In this document: positions 8,314 through 16,058 of the stretch, one piece after another | Layout: the number at the start of each line of letters is the position of its first letter | Numbering within the stretch: position 1 is the stretch's first letter | Origin: JAGIBJ01 sp032119795 | GTDB taxonomy: Bacteria; Actinomycetota; Thermoleophilia; Solirubrobacterales; Solirubrobacteraceae | NCBI GenBank assembly: GCA_032119795.1 | Contig: JAUMFO010000011.1 | Coordinates: forward strand, 124,001-188,000 | Reading direction: 5' to 3' | DNA: 64,000 nucleotides | Notes under the pieces: model-generated | What the model saw: only the letters and a program-made list of their open reading frames with translations | What the model was told of the DNA's origin: nothing | Database searches by the model: none | Program-made: the position numbers and the translations under genes

Positions 8314-8527
8314 CGCGGTCTTCCGGCGCGTCCTCGGTCTCCGCGAGCAGCGCACTCAACGCGTCGAGCAGCTCGACCGCGGCGGCTCGTTCGAGGAACA
8401 CCTCGGCGTCGCCGTTCTGTTCGAGCGACACGCACACCCCGAGCGCGCCATCTGATGTCGTTCGGACCAGCGCGAAGCCCGGCCCGCCATCGCCATCGCT
8501 GCCGTAGAAGATCGCCGACTTGCTCAT
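8306..8527 (-). CDS. Small hypothetical protein, 73 residues
   Basis: A compact predicted alpha/beta protein (SAIFYGSDGDGGPGFALVR, then a helical, acidic C-terminus LLDALSALLAETEDAPEDRD). ATG 8527 is preceded by a GAGGG ribosome-binding site; a GTG at 8575 in the same frame would add 16 residues of less protein-like sequence. It is the first gene of a coupled trio. The size and acidic character would suit an inhibitor or immunity protein, but this is inference. Confidence 0.6.
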   Translation of the reverse strand: MSKSAIFYGSDGDGGPGFALVRTTSDGALGVCVSLEQNGDAEVFLERAAAVELLDALSALLAETEDAPEDRDV

Positions 8528-8686
8528 CCTGCCCTCAGTCTCGTCACCCCGAAACGGAGCACCCCAACCCTGCACCTTGGTTCGGCCATTCGTGAGTGAT
8601 CTTCAAGCCGGTTGCCGTAGGCCCGCACAGGTCGCGTTCACCGCCGACGAGTACGAGGCCGGACCCGGCGGCGCGGAGCCGCCGCG

Positions 8687-9436
8687 CTAGAGGTCGGAGC
8701 GATCGACCCAGGACAGCGCAGCGCAGGCTGATGGCGGCAGCGACGACGGATCGAGAACCGCCCCACTCATCAGCTGCTCAGCGGCGGTCGCCACGAGCCG
8801 GTCCCAAGGCTCGGTCCAGTCCAGCTCGGCGGAGACGCTGGCATCCGTGATTGCGAACCACGACCAGCCTCCACGGACCGACTCGCGCTCCCAGAACGAC
8901 ACCGAGTAGACGACCTGGCTGGCAGCTGCAAGCAGCTCGACCGCTCGTCGCGCATCGGCGGCTGACCAAACGGTTCGCAGCTTCTCGTCTTCGGTGGAGA
9001 GCGAGCGAGCGGTGTCAGGCAGCACCACCGAGCGGGCGCCGAGCTCGGTCAACGCGGATCGGATGCTCTCCTGCTCGCTGTCGTCGTGTGCCTCGCCCCG
9101 ATTCTTCGCAGCTCGCCAAGCCTGCTGGAGGTGAGGGACCGCCTCGCTGCTGCCGATCGCTCCAAGCGCGTCAGCGGCCCAGGCCCGCACGGTTTGGTTT
9201 TCCGCCTCGAGCCACGGAGCCAAAACCGGTACCGCACGGTGGTCGCCGACGGCCCGAAAGACCTCCGAGGCGCAGAGCCGTCCGAAGTCCGCGAATGCCG
9301 GCGCCGCTGCGATCAACTCCTCTAGGCAGTCCTCGCCGATCTGGTTGATCAGAGCCCATTCAGCCTCGTTCGCCACGTCCGTGTCGTCGGAGTCCAGCTC
9401 CGCCACGAGCTGCTTGATCTCTTCCGATCTACTCAT
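8687..9436 (-). CDS. HEAT-repeat protein
   Basis: A 249-residue soluble protein. Residues about 10-130 contain repeated helical pairs with HEAT/PBS-lyase character, for example VFRAVGDHRAVPVLAPWLEA and VRAWAADALGAIGSSEAVPH. The C-terminal half (about 150-249) is a separate domain with SVSFWERESVRGGWSWFAI and several aromatic residues. HEAT arrays usually bind proteins or nucleic acids, and there is no catalytic motif. I chose ATG 9436 over an earlier in-frame start at 9457 because it opens directly into the helical region. It follows the nuclease-like gene after a 281-bp gap and may begin its own transcript. Confidence 0.75.
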   Translation of the reverse strand: MSRSEEIKQLVAELDSDDTDVANEAEWALINQIGEDCLEELIAAAPAFADFGRLCASEVFRAVGDHRAVPVLAPWLEAENQTVRAWAADALGAIGSSEAVPHLQQAWRAAKNRGEAHDDSEQESIRSALTELGARSVVLPDTARSLSTEDEKLRTVWSAADARRAVELLAAASQVVYSVSFWERESVRGGWSWFAITDASVSAELDWTEPWDRLVATAAEQLMSGAVLDPSSLPPSACAALSWVDRSDL

Positions 9437-9717
9437 CGCACCGAGGTTCCGCGCCACCCATCACTGCGGAACCTATCCCGACTCGGAGGCCTACCAACAC
9501 ACCTGGGCCGGGGCGGGACAGCGTTCCATACGCGACCGATCTGGTGCGTTGCGCGATCGCCCCACCGCCGGTCAACGGCGGAGCCTGAACGTAGCGGGTC
9601 CGCCTTCACTCGATCAAGGGCCGGCACGTGGGCACCTTCTGGTCTGGCTCAGTGCTGACCGGCTAAAGCTATTGCTCGATGTGCCCGCTCAGCGCTGTGC
9701 CGACTTACCTGGTCCGC

Positions 9718-10998
9718 CTAGTAGTCCGCGTCGTCCGCATCCGCGCTGGCTGCCAGGGTGACTGAGTGTCCCTGGGCCAGGCCGAGTTTTATCTGAGCAG
9801 TGATGTCGTCGGTATGGATCTCGCGGGATCCGATAAAGCCTCGTCGCACCAGGTCTACGAACGTATCGTTGGTCAACCATCGCTCGGACATTCCTGCGAG
9901 CGTGAGGCGGACTCCGCGTTTGGGACCGACCGCGGAGGGATCCGCGACCAACAGGTCGTAGTGACTGACCGGCAGGTAATGACCCGTTGCCAGCTGCCGT
10001 GAACCCGGATCAACCCGGAGGTCTCGGCAGAGTTTCAGGTAGCCGGCCTCATCGGAAAGGCGGAATTCCGCGGAGCGTTCAGGAGCCTCCTCGCCTCGGG
10101 GAAGGAGCCGCAGATTCGCGAGCTCTTGCTCAAGCTTTCCCGCGAGGCTCGGGCGAAAGACCCACCCCTCGCGCTTCTCGCGGAGCATGCGCTTGTATTG
10201 CACCAGAACGTACGAGTTCCACTCGTGCGAGTAGTAGATGAGGTCTGCTCCGGTGCTTGTCTCGACGGGAGTCCTATTTAGGTTGGCGATCGTGACTCTC
10301 CGGTCACCTGAGGCGAACTCGGTGACGATCGGGTCGCCGGTCTCGATTTCTGCCCAGTCGCCGAATACCCGCAGGTCGTTGACAATGAGGTGATCCTCAA
10401 GTTCACGGCCTTCGCCTACGCCTTGCAGGAACGGAGCGGGCGGCGCTGGCGGCCGTCGTTGGCCGAGCAGTCGCCGTCTGGTATCCGTGAGGCCGGCGAT
10501 GTCGAGGGCTACTCCGACGGCGTCACGTTCGAAGCCTATGACCTCGGCGCCTCTCTGCGCCGTCGGACTCTGGCTCGCGAGGCGGCCGAGGAGAACGTCA
10601 ACCGGCGCGCCAAGTTCTGGCCGAGCTGCGCGCACGGCGGCCAGGAAATCGGTCAGCTTCTGCGGCGGCAACGCACCGCCGTCCAAGGCTTCTTTGGGAA
10701 GCCGGGACTCCGCCGCAGCTTCTTCGATCTCACCCAAAGGCAGCGGCGGTGACAGTTCGTAGATGTCGGTGTAACGCCCGCGCCGTTTGGCCGTCGCCAC
10801 CTGATCGCCCCGCGTCAGGATCCCAAATGCCTCGAGGTCGTCGTCGCTGACCATGATCGCGAACTGAGTCGCGGCCAGCTCGCCAAGTGAGAACACGTCG
10901 GTGTAAGTGCCGAGGGCCGCCTGCTGCTGGTGATCGTCGCTCCAATAGCTGACGTAGCCGCGGACCTTCTTCTCGGATCTACGTCCGCGAGTCATCAC
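9718..10998 (-). CDS. Putative PD-(D/E)xK nuclease-like protein
   Basis: A 426-residue soluble protein of no family I recognise. Residues about 200-270 have the order of a PD-(D/E)xK core: a helix with ELEDHL, then GADLIYY (aspartate about 252), then a strand YVLVQYKRM with Q-x-K at 267-269, as in Mrr-like and Holliday-resolvase-like folds. The N-terminal 200 residues are mixed and may recognise the substrate; residues 300-400 include VSHYDLLVADPSAVGPKRGV. GTG 10998 or ATG 10995 starts it, 19 bp after the dGTPase stop, so the two form an operon. The nuclease assignment rests on motif spacing only and needs a structural comparison. Confidence 0.5.
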   Translation of the reverse strand: MMTRGRRSEKKVRGYVSYWSDDHQQQAALGTYTDVFSLGELAATQFAIMVSDDDLEAFGILTRGDQVATAKRRGRYTDIYELSPPLPLGEIEEAAAESRLPKEALDGGALPPQKLTDFLAAVRAARPELGAPVDVLLGRLASQSPTAQRGAEVIGFERDAVGVALDIAGLTDTRRRLLGQRRPPAPPAPFLQGVGEGRELEDHLIVNDLRVFGDWAEIETGDPIVTEFASGDRRVTIANLNRTPVETSTGADLIYYSHEWNSYVLVQYKRMLREKREGWVFRPSLAGKLEQELANLRLLPRGEEAPERSAEFRLSDEAGYLKLCRDLRVDPGSRQLATGHYLPVSHYDLLVADPSAVGPKRGVRLTLAGMSERWLTNDTFVDLVRRGFIGSREIHTDDITAQIKLGLAQGHSVTLAASADADDADY

Positions 10999-11017
10999 GT
11001 GGCCCTAGCGCCGTCGG

Positions 11018-12346
11018 TCAGGCAAGGCGCCCGGCGGCGTCTCCGACCGAGCCAGCGGTGGTCCCGGTCATGCGCCGATAGATCTCGGCAGCACCGTCCT
11101 CCGTCAAACCTGCGACCAGGTCGACAACGATCCGGCTCATCGCCGGCTCCGTCTCCGCGGTCGCCAGCCGTTCGCGATAGTGGAGCGGGAACAGACGGTG
11201 GTCTCCCTTGCGTGCGGCTCTGTTGTAGCGCTTGTACAGGTATCGGATGATCTCCCGTTGGCCGCTCTGCATGATGGCTAGAGATGGACGCTCGATCACG
11301 TAGCACCAGATGAGCTGCTTGAGCACGTCGACCTCGTGACGGTGGCCCTCATCAACGCAGAACGACGTGGTCCCCTTAGCGCTCTCGATCGTCGGGGCGT
11401 TCATGTAGCGCGTAATGAGCCCCGATCCCGTGGCGCGGACCCCGATCCGCTCGACGGCGACCCCGGAGTACGCCGTCTCGAAGAAGGTCAAAGCACCGAA
11501 CACGTCGTCGGCCACATCTGCCCACGCGTCGCCGGTTGACGCGTCGGGCGCATGCTTCTTCAGGTGCTCTTTGAAGCCGCTCAGCTCGCGCGCGTCGTTG
11601 GCCAGGCGGTCCAAAGGAAGAAGCCCAGCCCGGTAAAAATCCTCCATGTCATGGACCGCATATGTGACGTCGTCTGCCCAGTCCATGATCGCTGCTTCCA
11701 AGCTAGGCAGCTCTGGCTTTGAGTGCTTTCGCACCCAGTCGAAAGAGTCGGCCTCGTCGCTGTAGGCGTTCCACTTCTTTGACGTCTTCGTGCGGTTTAG
11801 GTTGCGAAGCCACGGGTACTTGATGACTCCGTTGAGGGAGCGACGAGTCAGATTCAGGCCTGGATGGTCCTGCGAGCGCAGGGACAGAAAGGTCAGGATC
11901 CGAAACGACTGCGCGTTTCCTTCGAAGCCGCCGAAGCCCTTCGCAACATCGTTCAGAACCTCTTCAGCGAGATGGCCGAAAGGTGGATGGCCTAGATCAT
12001 GGGCCAACGCAGCGGTTTCGGCGGCATCAGGGCACAGCGCGGCGACTGCGCGCTCGGCGCCTCCCGACAGGTTGCCCGCAGTCCTTACGCTGATGAGTCG
12101 CTCCGCCAAGCGCCGCGAGAACTGGGCGACCTTGAGGGAATGGGTGAGTCGGCTGTGAAAGCTCAGGCCGGTCTCGGACGCGGTCACCTGCGTTACGTGC
12201 CCAAGGCGATGGAACGCCGAGGAATAGAGAACGCGATCTCGATCCCGCTGCGCCTCCGAGCGGGTGGCTGGTGCAGCTCCACCGAACTCGCGTTTATCGA
12301 GCCTGGCCACACCCGCGTTTCCGGGGACCGTGATCTCCCGGCGCAT
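11018..12346 (-). CDS. dGTPase-family HD-domain triphosphohydrolase
   Basis: A 442-residue HD-superfamily protein. The metal-binding residues are visible: H69 in SRLTHSLKV, H116-D117 in AHDLGHPPFGH, and a later aspartate in DWADDVTYAVHDMED. The FEGNAQSFR motif at about 141-149 is the hallmark of deoxyguanosinetriphosphate triphosphohydrolases, which cleave dGTP to deoxyguanosine and triphosphate. The length is normal for the family. In this island setting, next to a nuclease-like gene, an antiphage role through dNTP depletion is plausible, since dGTPase-mediated defence is an established mechanism. A housekeeping role cannot be excluded, but a mobile position would be odd for one. Confidence 0.9.
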   Translation of the reverse strand: MRREITVPGNAGVARLDKREFGGAAPATRSEAQRDRDRVLYSSAFHRLGHVTQVTASETGLSFHSRLTHSLKVAQFSRRLAERLISVRTAGNLSGGAERAVAALCPDAAETAALAHDLGHPPFGHLAEEVLNDVAKGFGGFEGNAQSFRILTFLSLRSQDHPGLNLTRRSLNGVIKYPWLRNLNRTKTSKKWNAYSDEADSFDWVRKHSKPELPSLEAAIMDWADDVTYAVHDMEDFYRAGLLPLDRLANDARELSGFKEHLKKHAPDASTGDAWADVADDVFGALTFFETAYSGVAVERIGVRATGSGLITRYMNAPTIESAKGTTSFCVDEGHRHEVDVLKQLIWCYVIERPSLAIMQSGQREIIRYLYKRYNRAARKGDHRLFPLHYRERLATAETEPAMSRIVVDLVAGLTEDGAAEIYRRMTGTTAGSVGDAAGRLA

Positions 12347-12354
12347 GGGTCCGC

Positions 12355-12624
12355 TTACTTAGCGCCGAGCAGGTGGACGCGCCGCTGTGCGTCAACTTCG
12401 AGAGCGCCACGCTCGACTAGGCCCCAGAATGCGATCGAGATGATGGAGTTAGACCATCGGTCGCGGAGAAGAGCCAAGAGGTCGCGGAGTCGCCAAGATT
12501 CCGCCGTCTTGTTCTCGACCTCGTTTAGCAGGGCCGTTTCGGCGGCGCGCACGTCCTGCGCGATCTGAGCAAGGGGAACGTCTCCATCTCGTGTCTCGTC
12601 CGGATGAACTGCTGCCGTGCTCAC
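12355..12624 (-). CDS. Small helical protein upstream of the dGTPase
   Basis: An 89-residue soluble protein with an N-terminal helix (LAQIAQDVRAAETALLNEVE) and a C-terminal part, LRDLLALLRDRWSNSIISIAFWGLVERGALEVD, that resembles a winged helix (helix, helix-turn, then strand VDAQRRVHLLG). GTG 12624 is preceded by AGGAG at the right distance, which decided the start. It ends 8 bp before the dGTPase gene and must be cotranscribed with it. It could regulate the operon through the palindrome at 12740-12766 or bind the dGTPase; neither is shown by the sequence. Confidence 0.65.
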   Translation of the reverse strand: MSTAAVHPDETRDGDVPLAQIAQDVRAAETALLNEVENKTAESWRLRDLLALLRDRWSNSIISIAFWGLVERGALEVDAQRRVHLLGAK

Positions 12625-12708
12625 GCTGCTCCTGGGGTTGTGTGCTGTGTCGCGGACGACACAACTATGGTCTTCGATGTGCCGGACGGAACGCCTGCAT
12701 AAACAGGT

Positions 12709-12730
12709 ATCGGCCGGTTGCCCGGCCGAT
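12709..12730 (-). terminator. GC-rich stem-loop between the STAS/ATPase gene and the dGTPase operon
   Basis: Nine-base arms ATCGGCCGG and CCGGCCGAT close a 4-nt loop. On the minus strand it follows the STAS/ATPase gene and is trailed only by a weak T-rich stretch, so it could attenuate or terminate readthrough into the next gene. Confidence 0.5.
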
Positions 12731-12739
12731 CTAACTCTT

Positions 12740-12766
12740 GACAATAGCGTCTAGACGCTCGTTGTC
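12740..12766. promoter_or_regulatory. Operator-like palindrome upstream of the dGTPase operon
   Basis: A perfect 12-bp palindrome, GCGTCTAGACGC (12747-12758), sits inside longer arms GACAA...TTGTC (12740-12744 and 12762-12766). Together they form a 27-bp near-symmetric site between the STAS/ATPase stop codon and the start of the small helical gene. The position suits an operator controlling the dGTPase transcript. Confidence 0.5.
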
Positions 12767-12769
12767 CAT

Positions 12770-13690
12770 CTATGCCGGAGAAGCCCTGCTCGTTGCGCCG
12801 ATGGCGCGGGACCCGAGAGTCAAGGGGAACGGTGCATCTTGGCGGATCTTTACGGCGACGAGCGTGCCCTGCAAGGCAGCCAACCCGTCCGCCGACCGCT
12901 CGACGCGCCCAGACTCGACGACCGCCGTTCCCGAGCGCACGATTAGGGTTCCTCCGTTCTGACGAACCGCGTTGCGGAGGGCACTCAGCCCGACTCCGGA
13001 ATTGTTGCCTTCGGGATTGGAGGTCACCCCGGGCTTGAGGGCCTCTTGGATTCCAGCGAGATCGGTGTCGAGCGACTCATACTTCGCGATTCGCCTGAGG
13101 CTGGCCGAGATGCCGAGGCCTGGGTCCGCGATGGCGAGCTCGAACACCGACGCTTTTCGTTTGCCGCCTTGGGCGACTACGAAGCCGCCAACGGGCGATT
13201 GAGCATGGTCCAAGACGTTCTGGACCATCTCCGTTACCGCTAGCTCGACAGTGATTTCCTCTACCGGTGTCAGCGTGAGTGCACTTCCGGCCGCGGTCGC
13301 TACGGGCTCAGCCGTCTCCGCCGCCTCGTTGGACGGGTCAATCCACAGGCATGGCGTGAATGTTTGCGCTTCCCGCCGCGTAAAGCCCTCAAATGTGTCC
13401 TTCGAGAACAGCCGGTTGAAGTTCATGCGCGATAGGTACATCGCGACGAGCCAGTTCCGAGGTTGGGTATAGGCGCTGCCCTCGATCAGCATTCCGCGCC
13501 CGAGTCGATCGGCCAGAACCGTTGCGAGCGTGGCGATCGCGGTCGGGCATACGAAAGACACTCCCGACATATCGAGCCGCATCAGATGAGGCTCTTGGAT
13601 GGCGGCCAGCGGACCTAGCGCCAGCACGAGCCGTTCAAGCTGATGTAGCTGGAAAGGGCCGCTCAGGCGAATGTCGAGTGTCGGTGTCAC
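12770..13690 (-). CDS. STAS-like domain fused to a GHKL (histidine-kinase-like) ATPase
   Basis: A 306-residue protein with two domains. Residues about 1-115 (TLDIRLSGPF..., LMRLDMSGVSFVCPTAIATL) have the strand-helix pattern of a STAS fold. Residues about 155-300 form a GHKL ATPase: N-box VTEMVQNVLDH, G1 box ADPGLGIS and G2 box NSGVGLSALRNAV. There is no dimerisation/phosphoacceptor histidine domain or membrane helix, so it is not an ordinary sensor kinase. It resembles anti-sigma/anti-anti-sigma modules fused in one chain, or the ATPase subunits of defence systems. GTG 13690 opens directly into the STAS strands; an earlier in-frame start at 13810 would add 40 arginine-rich residues. It is the first gene after the tRNA. 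Confidence 0.75.
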   Translation of the reverse strand: MTPTLDIRLSGPFQLHQLERLVLALGPLAAIQEPHLMRLDMSGVSFVCPTAIATLATVLADRLGRGMLIEGSAYTQPRNWLVAMYLSRMNFNRLFSKDTFEGFTRREAQTFTPCLWIDPSNEAAETAEPVATAAGSALTLTPVEEITVELAVTEMVQNVLDHAQSPVGGFVVAQGGKRKASVFELAIADPGLGISASLRRIAKYESLDTDLAGIQEALKPGVTSNPEGNNSGVGLSALRNAVRQNGGTLIVRSGTAVVESGRVERSADGLAALQGTLVAVKIRQDAPFPLTLGSRAIGATSRASPA

Positions 13691-13926
13691 GAGACGCAGA
13701 GCGTACGCCAGAAGACAGCGGTAACGATGTACTCGCAGCGGCAGGAAACCACGAGAAAACGACACGACTTCTAAATCGCACCTTCGAGAGCGTCGTGGGT
13801 GGGCGCTCATTGGCGATCCGCCGACCGGAAAGCGACTCGTTACGCCATCGCGCCCGCGGATCGGCCGGCGCGGCGAGGAAGACTTGGTACCCGCTGGCGG
13901 TACCCGGCGGACATTTGGTCGCGATC

Positions 13927-14019
13927 GCCCCCAGAACGCAGAAAGCCCCGCAAAGCGGGGCTTTCACGACGATGGAGCCTATCGGGTTCGAACCGATGAC
14001 CCCCTGCTTGCAAAGCAGG
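13927..14019. repeat. Island end: direct repeat inside the tRNA-Ala locus (att-like)
   Basis: This partner of 6687-6779 covers the tRNA terminator and the 3' 47 bases of the intact tRNA-Ala gene. Bases 13971-14019 are identical to 6731-6779. The insertion therefore restored a full tRNA at this end. Confidence 0.85.
13942..13964 (-). terminator. Terminator of tRNA-Ala
   Basis: Arms AAAGCCCCGC and GCGGGGCTTT form a perfect 10-bp stem with a 3-nt loop, 9 nt past the 3' end of the tRNA. The same hairpin is present at 6702-6724 in the duplicated island end. Confidence 0.85.
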
Positions 14020-14045
14020 TGCTCTACCAGCTGAGCTAAGGCCCC
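13973..14045 (-). tRNA. tRNA-Ala (anticodon UGC)
   Basis: A complete 73-nt cloverleaf on the minus strand. The acceptor stem GGGGCCT pairs with AGGCTCC, followed by discriminator A. The D-arm is GCTCAGCTGGTAGAGC, the anticodon arm CCTGCTTTGCAAAGCAGG carries TGC, and the T-arm contains GGTTCGAACC. CCA is not encoded. Its 3' half is duplicated at 6733-6779, which marks it as the integration site of the island. Confidence 0.97.
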
Positions 14046-14140
14046 GTGCGCGGAGATCATAGAGATTGCGGGGCGGTTGGTGCGGCCCGGTGCTCGCGAG
14101 GCGGACGGGCGTTGGGGTTCGTTGGCGCCGCCGGCCCCAT

Positions 14141-14242
14141 CTGGTTTGCAGACACGGGCTGCAAACCAGACCGAGGGTCACGCGCCAAAACGCCCATTCG
14201 CCGCCGGCCCCATCTGGTTTGCAGACACGGGCTGCAAACCAG
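14141..14242. repeat. Two further copies of the REP-like hairpin, with the hairpin flipped
   Basis: Hairpins CTGGTTTGCAG/CTGCAAACCAG lie at 14141-14169 and 14214-14242, 73 bp apart. The loop here is ACACGGG, the reverse complement of the CCCGTGT loop at 393-399. The tail downstream (CGAGGGT, ACGCGCC) keeps the same orientation as in the copies at 368-493. The interval 14046-14342 between the tRNA and the next gene contains these repeats and no gene that I can support. Confidence 0.85.
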
Positions 14243-14342
14243 ACCGAGGGTGACGCGCCAAAACGGGCGCCAGCGACCCCTCCTGCGTGCACCGCGTCAC
14301 CCGGTGGCTGCGCGCAGGCCCGTCGCGCGGCAAGATGGGCAG

Positions 14343-16058
14343 GTGCCGTCGCCCATCGCAGATCGAACCGGGCGACGGGCCACCCAGGCGCTCATTGCGA
14401 TCCCGACGCTCGGACGCCCCGGGCAACTCGACACGGCCCTGGCATCGATCACGCCGCAGGCGCGCGAACGCGGCGTCGCGATCCTGGTCGTCGACGACGG
14501 CCCGACCGACGAGACCCGAGCCGCTGCCGCCCGCCACGGCGCCGACTACCTCGAGGCCGGCGCGCCCGGCGGCCCCAACGCCGCGCGCAACCTCGCCTTC
14601 CAGAGCACCGACGCGTCGCTGGTGATCCTGCTCGACGACGACATCCGCGCCTGGCCGGGCTGGCTCGATGCGATGCTCGACGCCCACGCGCGCGAACCGG
14701 CCGACGTCGCCGTCCTCGCCGGCCAGATCGTCCCCTGGCTCGACCCCGCCTACGCGCCCCATTCCTGCGGCCGCCACGGCACCGCCATCACCGAGCTGCA
14801 GCTCGGCGACGAAGACCAAGACACCCGCCACGGCTGGAGCGCCAACATGGGCGTCCGGCGCGAGTGGTGGGTCAAAGCGGGCCCGTTCGACGAGGCCCAC
14901 GCCATTGGCGGCGACGAAGAGGAATGGGTGGATCGGGCCGCTGCCGCGGGGGGTCGCGTCCGCTACATCGCCGCGGCTGGCGTCCAGCATGAGCGGGTCG
15001 GGCCCGGCGCCGGCCTGCGCCCCCTGATGAATGCGAGCAGGTTCCGCGGCCGCAACCTGCGCCTCTTCGAGACCCAGCAGGGCCGCGCCCCCAGCGCCCT
15101 CACCGAACTCCGCACGCTCCTGGCCTGCCTCGCGCACGTGACCCTTCGGCGCTGCCCGGCGGGACTCACGATGGCCGCCCACAGCTACGGCCGCCTCGAG
15201 CAGGCGATCGCCCCGCGCCCCGCGCCGGCGCGCCCCGGGCTCAATGACTTTCTCTCCGGCCGCAGCGGCCACGTCGCGGGGAAGAAGGGGCAACTGCTCC
15301 ACGCCGTCGATCGCACCCTCGACGTGATCCGCGCGCCGATCACGCTCAGCGAACAGGTCCGCGCCAGCCGGACGCCGTCCCGCCGGATCCTCGCCGTCGC
15401 GATCGCTCGCGATCCCGCGGATTTCGCCGCGACGATCGCGCCGCGGCTAACGGCCTCGCGTCATCACCACGTCGAGCTCGACGTCCAGCCGCTCGACGAC
15501 CGCGGCAAGTTCGAGCGGCTCACCGCGATGCTGCAGTCGCACCACCTCGCCGCCTACGACCACGTGCTGCTCGTCGACGACGACGTCGACCTCCCGCGCG
15601 GCTTCACCGATCGCCTCATCTGGGCGGTCGAACGCAGCGGCCTGCTCCTCGCCCAGCCCGCGCACCGCCGCCACTCGCACGCAGCTTGGCCGGTGACGCG
15701 TCGCCAGCTCCCGCACGCGGCGCGGCTCACGCACTTCGTCGAGATCGGCCCGGTGACCCTGCTCCGCGGCGCCGCCCTGCGCCAGCTGGTCCCGTTCCCG
15801 GCCGACCTCACCATGGGCTGGGGGCTCGACGTGCACTGGGCGGCCGTCGCACGCGAGGCACACTGGCCGATCGGCGTCGTCGACTCCACGCCGCTGCTGC
15901 ACCGCAACCCGGTCGCCGGAGGCTACGGGCGCGAGCGCGTCGTCGACGCCGCCCGCACCTTCCTGCGGGACCGCCCGTACGTGACCCGCGACGAGGCCGC
16001 CTGGTCGGCTCCGGCCCGTCCCGTCCACTCCGGGCTAGAGAATGGGGTGCGCCGATGA
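14343..16058 (+). CDS. Two-domain glycosyltransferase (GT2 domain plus DUF707-like domain)
   Basis: A 571-residue cytosolic protein. Residues about 15-240 are a family 2 glycosyltransferase: nucleotide-binding VVDDGPTDET (49-58), metal-binding LLDDD (96-100) and the acceptor-side GGDEEEWVDR. Residues about 350-560 are a second transferase-like domain with LLVDDDVDLP and a C-terminal MGWGLDVHW motif, similar to the DUF707 group. GTG 14343, with GGCAGG just upstream, was chosen because the earlier open frame runs through the REP repeats. Its stop overlaps the next start by 4 bp. The fusion suggests that two sequential sugar additions are made by one polypeptide. Confidence 0.85.
   Translation: MPSPIADRTGRRATQALIAIPTLGRPGQLDTALASITPQARERGVAILVVDDGPTDETRAAAARHGADYLEAGAPGGPNAARNLAFQSTDASLVILLDDDIRAWPGWLDAMLDAHAREPADVAVLAGQIVPWLDPAYAPHSCGRHGTAITELQLGDEDQDTRHGWSANMGVRREWWVKAGPFDEAHAIGGDEEEWVDRAAAAGGRVRYIAAAGVQHERVGPGAGLRPLMNASRFRGRNLRLFETQQGRAPSALTELRTLLACLAHVTLRRCPAGLTMAAHSYGRLEQAIAPRPAPARPGLNDFLSGRSGHVAGKKGQLLHAVDRTLDVIRAPITLSEQVRASRTPSRRILAVAIARDPADFAATIAPRLTASRHHHVELDVQPLDDRGKFERLTAMLQSHHLAAYDHVLLVDDDVDLPRGFTDRLIWAVERSGLLLAQPAHRRHSHAAWPVTRRQLPHAARLTHFVEIGPVTLLRGAALRQLVPFPADLTMGWGLDVHWAAVAREAHWPIGVVDSTPLLHRNPVAGGYGRERVVDAARTFLRDRPYVTRDEAAWSAPARPVHSGLENGVRR

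Larger units (their letters stand above)
6780..13972. mobile_element. 7.2-kb genomic island integrated at tRNA-Ala, candidate defence island
   Basis: The segment lies between the partial tRNA copy and the intact tRNA-Ala gene. All eight genes inside are on the minus strand, unlike the plus-strand genes on both sides. By eye the DNA is less GC-rich than its surroundings. No integrase, recombinase or relaxase is visible, so it is either a non-autonomous element or has lost its integrase. Cargo includes a dGTPase-family hydrolase, a nuclease-like protein and a STAS/ATPase protein. The stretch 6780-7042 next to the left end has no gene that I can support. Confidence 0.75.
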
